Below, piece by piece: positions 14,837-20,066 of a stretch of DNA of 20,066 bases. The notes under the pieces were generated by a model. It saw nothing but the letters and a program-made list of their open reading frames with translations, ran no database searches and had not been told where the DNA came from. The DNA is taken from NCBI GenBank assembly GCA_031258505.1, contig JAIRMT010000019.1:1-20066 (forward strand). The letters run 5' to 3'. Every line of letters starts with the position of its first letter. The first letter of the stretch is position 1. The stretch comes from Treponema sp. Lineage in GTDB: Bacteria; Spirochaetota; Spirochaetia; Treponematales; Breznakiellaceae. The position numbers and the translations under genes were made by a program.

Positions 14837-15868
14837 ATGAAACCGATACTTGGCATAACTATGGGGGATCCTTCTGGCTGCGGGCCTGAAATTACCGTAA
14901 AGGCGTTTTTACATGAAGGCATTTACGAGAAATGCCGCCCTCTTGTTGTAGGAGATGCGGCAACAATAGAACGCGCCGCGTGCGAGGCGGTTAAAAATGA
15001 CAGCATAAAAGTGCGCCGCGTCAGTTCCGTGAAAGAGTGCAGGTTTGAGATAGGTACTATCGACGTATTTGATCTGCATAATGTAGAATTTTCAAAACTT
15101 AAGATTGGCAAAGTTGACGCAATGAGCGGGAATGCTGCGTTCACATCAGTAAAAAAAGCGATTGAGCTTGCCCTTGCAAAAGAAATTGATGCAACAATTA
15201 CAAACCCGCTGAACAAAGAAGCGTTGAACGCGGCAGGACACCACTATGCAGGCCACACTGAAATCTACGCTGAATTCTGCAAAATAAAAGATTATTCGAT
15301 GATGCTGGCCCACGGCGATCTCCGTGTGGTGCATGTTTCAACTCATGTCAGCCTTCGTGAAGCCTGTGAGCGCGTGAAAAAAGAGCGCGTCTTAAAAGTG
15401 ATTGAACTTGCGGAACATATATGCAAAAGTCTCGGTATAAAAAATCCAAGAATTGGCGTCGCTGGACTTAATCCGCACGCAGGGGAAAATGGTATGTTTG
15501 GCCGCGAAGAAATCGAAGAAATCGCCCCGGCCATTAACGCGGCAAAGGTAAAGGGGATAAACGCGGAAGGCCCAGTTCCACCTGACACGCTTTTCCCAAA
15601 GGCGCACGGCGGCCTGTTCGACATTGTGGTTGCCATGTACCATGACCAAGGCCATATCCCGCTTAAACTGCTGGGTTTTCAGTACGATAAAAATGCCGGA
15701 AGATGGCAGACGGTGAATGGCGTGAACATCACCCTGGGCTTACCTATTATCCGAAGTTCTGTTGACCACGGCACTGCCTTCGACCGTGCATGGCAGGGCA
15801 GCGCAAACGAATCAAGCCTTCTAAGCGCCATTGAGTACGGGGCACTCCTCGCCAAAAATAGAACATAA
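14837..15868 (+). CDS. pdxA2: PdxA2-type 4-phospho-acid-sugar dehydrogenase
   Basis: 343 residues of the PdxA family, starting KPILGITMGDPSGCGPEI. The metal-binding histidines are present at His166 (RVVH), His214 (NPHAGENG) and His269 (MYHDQGH), with GHTE at 139-142 and the C-terminal RSSVDHGTAFD. PdxA itself oxidises 4-phosphohydroxy-L-threonine in vitamin B6 synthesis. PdxA2 paralogues paired with DUF1537 kinases oxidise and decarboxylate 4-phospho-D-threonate to dihydroxyacetone phosphate. The kinase 11 bases upstream therefore favours PdxA2; no other B6 gene is nearby. Ribosome site AAAGGAG precedes the ATG by six to seven bases. A strong terminator follows, so the two-gene cassette is a complete two-step pathway. 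Confidence 0.92.
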   Translation: MKPILGITMGDPSGCGPEITVKAFLHEGIYEKCRPLVVGDAATIERAACEAVKNDSIKVRRVSSVKECRFEIGTIDVFDLHNVEFSKLKIGKVDAMSGNAAFTSVKKAIELALAKEIDATITNPLNKEALNAAGHHYAGHTEIYAEFCKIKDYSMMLAHGDLRVVHVSTHVSLREACERVKKERVLKVIELAEHICKSLGIKNPRIGVAGLNPHAGENGMFGREEIEEIAPAINAAKVKGINAEGPVPPDTLFPKAHGGLFDIVVAMYHDQGHIPLKLLGFQYDKNAGRWQTVNGVNITLGLPIIRSSVDHGTAFDRAWQGSANESSLLSAIEYGALLAKNRT

Positions 15869-15889
15869 TATAAAATTATATCAAGATTT

Positions 15890-15924
15890 CGCCGCGCAGA
15901 GGTTTTCTCTACGCGGCGTTTTTT
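15890..15924 (+). terminator. Intrinsic terminator after pdxA2
   Basis: CGCCGCGCAGA at 15890-15900 pairs with 15908-15918 with one mismatch, loop of about seven, then six T (15919-15924). It is a classical GC-rich stem and U-tract ending the kinase/pdxA2 operon, and it lies just beyond the stop of the convergent solute-binding gene. Confidence 0.9.
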
Positions 15925-15935
15925 ACAGCGCTCGT

Positions 15936-17324
15936 TTATTGTATACGGTTCGCTTCATTGATGATGGAGTTCCATGACTGGGAAACTGATTCGATCAACT
16001 GAGCAGGGTCTTGACCCTCATTCCACATATTCCACGCAATGTCTCCTGTGTTTAGGCCGGGGATAAGGGTGGCGTACTTCATCATGCTGCGTGAGGGATT
16101 GCGCATCAGTTCGAGCGTTTCATCAACAGCGCGGGCATCGCGGTAACGGCTATACTGGCCGGCTTTCCATGCATCAGGCCCGTCATTACCAGGCGCCGGG
16201 GTTGACCACAGGATGAATGCCTGCATGATTTTATTCGCATCTGCTGCTGAAAACGTGCGGGGAATCACATACACGTTTTCGTCCTCGCTGTACTTATAAT
16301 CAGACACATTCGGGCCTTTGGGGAATAACACAAAACCCCAGTCATCCGCCATGTCGCCCAATTCACCGGCAACATACTGAGCCGATACGCGCATTGCCAC
16401 ACGGCCATCATGGAACATGGGCTGATACCAGTTCCACTCCGAGTCTGCCGGACGAGGCATGAGAACACCCTCGTTTTTCAACTGGACGCAATACTGAAGC
16501 GCCTGTAAAAATTCAGGTTTACCAGTGGCGTTGATGAATTTACCAGTCGCGTCTTTGTCCACATATTGCGCTCCATTACTGGCCACAACCGTTTCCAGTA
16601 TGTCATTGGATAAATCAGCGGTGAGCGCGTAGGTGTCGATGATGCCATCGTTGTTAATGTCGCGGGTCAGCCGTTTGCACAGGTCAAGGAAGGCGTCCCA
16701 AGTCCAGGTTCCGGCTTTCTGCATATCATAGGGGAGCGCCGGGTCTATACCAGCTTCCTGAAAAATGCGTTTATTGAAGTATACGCCGCTTCCATGCTGA
16801 CTCGTGCCATAGCCAACGGCAAAGGCATAGACTTTGCCATTGAACGTGAAAGTATCTTTCACAGCCTGATTCCATTCAACCGGTGATGTTGAAGAGAAAT
16901 CAACGCCCGTGTCGCTCACCGGATAGAACAGACTTTGATTATAGAGCGCCAGCGCCCAGTTTGGCTGAAGCACAAAGATCGACGCCATCGGACTGCCCGC
17001 CATGATCGATGTGGACGCAAGCTCCTGCATCTCCGCCCAGCCAGCAATGTTTGCCTCGCGCATCTTGAAGTTATAGTCATTCTGGATTTTCCTACGCCAC
17101 TCAAGCGTCCGTTCTTCCTCGGCGCTTGCTGGCTTGCGCGTGTTTACGTCCCAATCGTCCCACCAGTTGCCGACGACGACATTCAAACCACTCAGATCTA
17201 CCCCCGCTACTCTTGGTGTTTGTGTAGTTGATGGTTGAGTCCTCGTTGTTGCTGTGTTTCCGCCAGCCCACACTGAAACCGTCAGCGCAAGCAGAAACAG
17301 ACCGATTACCTTTGTTCGTTTCAT
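15936..17324 (-). CDS. Sugar-type ABC transporter solute-binding protein
   Basis: 462 residues with an N-terminal signal peptide (MKRTKVIGLFLLALTVSVWA, likely cut after Ala20 before GG). It resembles cluster-1 carbohydrate binding proteins: GVYFNKRIFQEAGID (180-194), TWTWDAFLDLCKRLT (206-220), a calcium-loop-like DINNDGIID (222-230), and the late WNWYQPMFHDGRVAMRV. It captures a sugar in the periplasm for an ABC importer. There is no lipobox cysteine, so it looks secreted to the periplasm rather than lipid-anchored. No permease or ATPase gene is adjacent, making it an orphan here. The divergent alpha-galactosidase hints at an alpha-galactoside or other oligosaccharide ligand (inference). Start supported by AGGAGAGG just upstream. 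Confidence 0.9.
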   Translation of the reverse strand: MKRTKVIGLFLLALTVSVWAGGNTATTRTQPSTTQTPRVAGVDLSGLNVVVGNWWDDWDVNTRKPASAEEERTLEWRRKIQNDYNFKMREANIAGWAEMQELASTSIMAGSPMASIFVLQPNWALALYNQSLFYPVSDTGVDFSSTSPVEWNQAVKDTFTFNGKVYAFAVGYGTSQHGSGVYFNKRIFQEAGIDPALPYDMQKAGTWTWDAFLDLCKRLTRDINNDGIIDTYALTADLSNDILETVVASNGAQYVDKDATGKFINATGKPEFLQALQYCVQLKNEGVLMPRPADSEWNWYQPMFHDGRVAMRVSAQYVAGELGDMADDWGFVLFPKGPNVSDYKYSEDENVYVIPRTFSAADANKIMQAFILWSTPAPGNDGPDAWKAGQYSRYRDARAVDETLELMRNPSRSMMKYATLIPGLNTGDIAWNMWNEGQDPAQLIESVSQSWNSIINEANRIQ

Positions 17325-17361
17325 AATCCTCTCCTAATGATAAAATAGAATGAATTAGTCG

Positions 17362-17375
17362 CTTAATTTATTAAG
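17362..17375. promoter_or_regulatory. Palindrome in the solute-binding protein leader
   Basis: CTTAAT-TT-ATTAAG, a perfect 6-2-6 inverted repeat, lies about 12 bases downstream of the predicted -10 box, a position where a repressor would block transcription. It is AT-rich and short, so chance is possible. No regulator gene is in view. Confidence 0.35.
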
Positions 17376-17386
17376 TAACTATAAAC

Positions 17387-17415
17387 AGTCTATAGCAGCT
17401 ATTTTCGTTTGTCAA
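17387..17415 (-). promoter_or_regulatory. Putative promoter of the solute-binding protein gene
   Basis: On the minus strand: consensus TTGACA (17415-17410), a 17-base spacer, TAGACT (17392-17387), with TATAGA overlapping two bases earlier as an alternative -10. The transcript would begin near 17380, with a leader of about 55 bases carrying AGGAGAGG. Confidence 0.55.
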
Positions 17416-17495
17416 CAGTTTTTAAGCATAGACAATAGAGTAATCTTCCCATACCATGCTTTCATGCTTGAGAAACCAAATAAAGATGATACCGT

Positions 17496-17529
17496 GGTGT
17501 CAGACATCAGCGTTCTGGTCTCTGGCACC
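17496..17529. repeat. REP-like hairpin upstream of the alpha-galactosidase
   Basis: GGTGTCAGACA (17496-17506) and GGTCTCTGGCACC (17517-17529) form an imperfect inverted pair, about 9 of 11 positions complementary. The second half is identical to the 13-base core at 343-355 and 362-374 next to the IS200-like gene. It lies 32 bases before the alpha-galactosidase start codon, so it would be in the leader of that mRNA. Confidence 0.7.
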
Positions 17530-17561
17530 GACAATAAACAAACATATAAGGAGTTTTGATA

Positions 17562-19772
17562 ATGTCTATCACTTTTGACAAAGAAACGCGACAGTTCCAC
17601 CTGCATAACGGAAGATTCAGTTATATCATCCAGATACTGGGGAACGAGTACATCGGCCAGGCGTACTGCGGCGCGCCGCTCAATCCAGCGCGGGCATATC
17701 CGTTGTTGAGCCTTCCGTTTAACGGTTTCTCCAACGCGCCCAATATCGCCCGCTTCGAGTATCCCGCCTATGGAAACGGTGATTACAAACTGCCCGCTCT
17801 GGCAGTCGTGTTCAGCGACGGGTCAGGCGTGATCGAGCCAGCGTATAAGGCGCACCGCATCACCAAAGGCAAGAACAGTATTGCTGGTCTTCCGGCAACC
17901 TATACTGAAAAGGATGACGAGGCGGAAACGCTGGAGATCGACCTTGAAGACACGCCGTCCGGTTTGAGAATTACGCTGTACTATACCATTTTCACAGCGT
18001 ATAACTGCATAGCCCGCCATGCGCGAATCGTCAATGCCGGCGCTCAAAACCTGACGCTTAAAAGCGCCATGAGCCTCTGCCTAGACCTCGGCGATGCAGA
18101 CTGGAACCTCATCACATTTACCGGCATGTGGGCGCGTGAGTTTCACAGTACCGACCAGCGTCTGAGGCCGGGAACCCAGGGCGTGGAAAGCACTCGCGGC
18201 ATATCTGGCCATCAGCAAAACCCGTTTCTTATTTTGAAGCGCCCCAACGCCAATGACTTTTCCGGCGAAGCCCTAGGATTCAGCCTTATCTATTCAGGGA
18301 ACTTTTACGCAGGCGTTGAGGTTGATTCTTTTGACCTATCGCGGGTGCGCCTCGGCATTAACCCCAATACCTTTTCGTGGGAACTTGCTGCGGGCGCGGC
18401 GTTTGATACGCCAGAAGCGGTACTGACGTATTCAGGCGAAGGGCTGAATCATTTATCGCAGCAGTTTCACGGCTTGTACAGAAACCGGCTTGCCAGCGGC
18501 CTATGGCGCGATAGGGAACGGCCAGTTCTACTCAATAACTGGGAAGGCACTTACTTTAACTTTACAGAGAAGAAACTGCTTGAAATGGCAGCTATTGCCA
18601 AAGACCTGGGTATCGAGCTGTTTGTTCTTGACGATGGCTGGTTCGGCAAACGTGATGATGACCACACGTCGCTTGGCGACTGGTTCCCTGATACGCGGAA
18701 ACTGCCTGAAGGCGTCAGCGGTCTTGCCCAAAAAATCACAGCCCTTGGCGTCAAGTTTGGTTTATGGATAGAGCCGGAGATGATCAGCGAGAAGAGCAAA
18801 CTCTTTGAGGCGCACCCAGATTGGGCTGTTGGCATTGAGGGCCGCGTCAGAACCGAGCAGCGCCAGCAGTACGTCCTTGATATGGGACGGCCTGAAATCA
18901 TTGACTACCTCTTTGATACCCTTTCAAAGGTAATCGCCAGCGCTCCCATATCCTACATTAAGTGGGATATGAACCGCTCCCTCACCGAGCCATTCAGCCG
19001 CGCGCTTCCGCCAGAGCGCCAAGGCGAGTTCTTCCACCGCTACTGCCTAGGCGTCTATAACCTGTACCAGCGCTTCATCAAAGCCTTCCCAGACATCCTC
19101 TTTGAGTCCTGTTGCAGCGGCGGCGGTCGTTTTGACGCAGGCATACTGGGTTTCGCGCCCCAGGGCTGGCTATCGGACGACACTGACGCGGTACAGCGCC
19201 TATCCATACAGACCGGCGCTTCGTTTTCATACCCGCTCAGTTCCATTGGCGCACACGTTTCAGCAGTACCGAATCACCAGACGGGCCGAAGCGCACCGCT
19301 CTCTTTCCGCGCCATGACTGCCTTTTTCGGTGTGCTTGGCTTCGAGCTTGACCCGACAAAGCTCACAGTGGAAGAAAAGGCTGAACTTGCCCGCTGCATT
19401 TCCTTCTATAAACAGCACCGTTCCCTGTTCCAGCGCGGTCGTTTTTCACGCCTCCACAGTCCCGCGTCGCATCTATACGCCGCATGGCAAGTCGTTAGCG
19501 AAGACAGCAGTCAAGCCATTGTCGGCTTTTACAAACTGCTTACCCAGCCCGCGAAACAGCCTCTACGTCTTTTGTTAAAAGACCTCGACTCCAGCGCTCT
19601 GTACGAAGTATCAGTCTGGGAAGACGGCAGCTTTGACGCGCTGGACAAGCGGCTTAACTGCGGACAGCGCGGCGGCGATGAACTGATGCGTAGTGGTCTC
19701 CTGCTAGACATAGCGTTTGGCAGCCGCGCCGGCGACTTCCGCTCAGAACTTTTCCTGCTCAGGAAACTGTAA
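17562..19772 (+). CDS. Alpha-galactosidase (GH36)
   Basis: 736 residues from the ATG at 17562, preceded by TAAGGAG at eight bases; a TTG two codons upstream is also open but not needed. It removes terminal alpha-galactosyl groups from melibiose and raffinose-type sugars. GH36 signatures: FVLDDGWFGKRDDD (354-367), LGDW, KFGLWIEPEMIS (398-409), YVLDMGRPEI, nucleophile Asp469 in YIKWDMNRS, ESCCSGGGRFDAG (515-527) and the acid/base SDDTD at 538-542. The length matches the large cytoplasmic bacterial subgroup; no signal peptide is present, so the substrate must be imported. It is divergent from a sugar-binding protein, with 237 bases between the start codons containing promoter and REP-like elements. 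Confidence 0.96.
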   Translation: MSITFDKETRQFHLHNGRFSYIIQILGNEYIGQAYCGAPLNPARAYPLLSLPFNGFSNAPNIARFEYPAYGNGDYKLPALAVVFSDGSGVIEPAYKAHRITKGKNSIAGLPATYTEKDDEAETLEIDLEDTPSGLRITLYYTIFTAYNCIARHARIVNAGAQNLTLKSAMSLCLDLGDADWNLITFTGMWAREFHSTDQRLRPGTQGVESTRGISGHQQNPFLILKRPNANDFSGEALGFSLIYSGNFYAGVEVDSFDLSRVRLGINPNTFSWELAAGAAFDTPEAVLTYSGEGLNHLSQQFHGLYRNRLASGLWRDRERPVLLNNWEGTYFNFTEKKLLEMAAIAKDLGIELFVLDDGWFGKRDDDHTSLGDWFPDTRKLPEGVSGLAQKITALGVKFGLWIEPEMISEKSKLFEAHPDWAVGIEGRVRTEQRQQYVLDMGRPEIIDYLFDTLSKVIASAPISYIKWDMNRSLTEPFSRALPPERQGEFFHRYCLGVYNLYQRFIKAFPDILFESCCSGGGRFDAGILGFAPQGWLSDDTDAVQRLSIQTGASFSYPLSSIGAHVSAVPNHQTGRSAPLSFRAMTAFFGVLGFELDPTKLTVEEKAELARCISFYKQHRSLFQRGRFSRLHSPASHLYAAWQVVSEDSSQAIVGFYKLLTQPAKQPLRLLLKDLDSSALYEVSVWEDGSFDALDKRLNCGQRGGDELMRSGLLLDIAFGSRAGDFRSELFLLRKL

Positions 19773-19795
19773 CCCATGCTGCGTCATTGAAGCGG

Positions 19796-19806
19796 GTGTC
19801 TGACAC
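19796..19806. repeat. GTGTCTGACAC palindrome
   Basis: A perfect 5-1-5 palindrome 24 bases after the alpha-galactosidase stop. It is the symmetric form of the motif at 343-513 and 17496-17529. It sits inside a weaker GCGGG/CCCGC pair and could act as an mRNA 3'-end structure. Confidence 0.55.
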
Positions 19807-19837
19807 TTACCGCCCGCGTTGATAAGAAGAAATAAGA

Positions 19838-19911
19838 AGGGGGAGCGCCGCTGAAGGAAAAAGTGCGCATATATTCTCCAATGCTGCGCCTCTTTTTCCG
19901 CTGCTCCCCCT
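19838..19911. terminator. Long imperfect hairpin downstream of the alpha-galactosidase
   Basis: AGGGGGAGC (19838-19846) pairs with 19903-19911 and GGAAAAAG (19856-19863) with 19892-19899, with unequal internal loops and an apical loop near ATATATTC. No U-tract follows. It may stabilise or end the alpha-galactosidase transcript, or belong to a larger repeat element running off the window. Confidence 0.4.
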
Positions 19912-20066
19912 CGCTTCAAACCCGCTTCGCGTGTTTTCCGCTACCCCCACTTCTTTTCTCGGCTCTATGGCTGCTCTTCCGCCTATGTATGCGCCGCTCC
20001 TCCGCTGACGTTTGACACCGCCGCGCAGCACAGCGCCCGGCATCAGACCCGTATCGAGTTAGGGTG
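19912..20066. other. Gene-less right edge with pyrimidine-rich strand
   Basis: No supported gene. The plus strand is strongly pyrimidine-biased from about 19890 to 20010. A 78-codon minus-strand frame (20043-19807) exists but has low-complexity, arginine/glycine-rich content and spans the hairpin; I do not call it. This may be the edge of a mobile or repeated element beyond the window. Confidence 0.4.

Noticed and set aside
17412..17606. 64-codon minus-strand frame between the binding protein and alpha-galactosidase
   Set aside because: It overlaps the alpha-galactosidase start and the promoter/REP region; no ribosome site.
19807..20043. 78-codon minus-strand frame
   Set aside because: Low-complexity translation spanning a hairpin, with no start signal and no similarity I recognise.

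Overview
The window reads as a piece of a bacterial chromosome of roughly balanced base composition. The style of several proteins suggests a host-associated or anaerobic spirochaete, most likely a Treponema of the termite-gut or rumen type. The hints are long runs of near-identical TPRs, an IS200-like domain transposase with REP-like repeats, and a carbohydrate solute-binding protein with an A-G-G signal-peptide end. This is a recollection-based inference, not a database result. No rRNA, tRNA or CRISPR array was seen.

Layout. Bases 1-267 hold the N-terminal part of an IS200/RAYT-like transposase on the minus strand, running off the window. Next to it lies a block of tandem REP-like repeats (343-516). 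An M32 carboxypeptidase (585-2072, +) and a MATE efflux pump (2114-3487, -) converge on a perfect hairpin. From 3488 to 4655 no convincing gene exists. That stretch holds a near-consensus sigma-70 promoter, a degraded second copy of its front half, a C15 homopolymer and eleven 21-bp GATC-centred repeats. It leads into a zinc-ribbon/TPR protein (4656-6179, +) made of twelve near-identical TPRs and a thirteenth broken by a frameshift. Two hairpins separate it from the convergent alpha-glucan operon.

That operon (minus strand, 6269-12018) contains a DPE2-like 4-alpha-glucanotransferase (malQ) and, overlapping it by ATGA, a very large GH13 protein with a non-canonical fourth conserved region. metK (12199-13368, +) is divergent from malQ. 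A two-gene cassette follows: a four-carbon acid-sugar kinase (DUF1537) and PdxA2, which together form a complete route from a C4 sugar acid such as D-threonate to dihydroxyacetone phosphate. A strong terminator ends it. The right end holds a minus-strand sugar-type ABC solute-binding protein without its permeases, divergent from a GH36 alpha-galactosidase (17562-19772, +). A REP-like hairpin lies between them.

The metabolic theme is sugar use: alpha-glucan remodelling, acid-sugar catabolism and galactoside uptake and hydrolysis, with housekeeping metK, a peptidase and an efflux pump in between. The least explained parts are the 3.5-4.65 kb leader with its repeats, the repeat-expanded zinc-ribbon/TPR gene it precedes, and the GTGTCTGRCAC-type repeats scattered near the IS200-like gene, in the alpha-galactosidase flanks and possibly inside the GH13 coding sequence.
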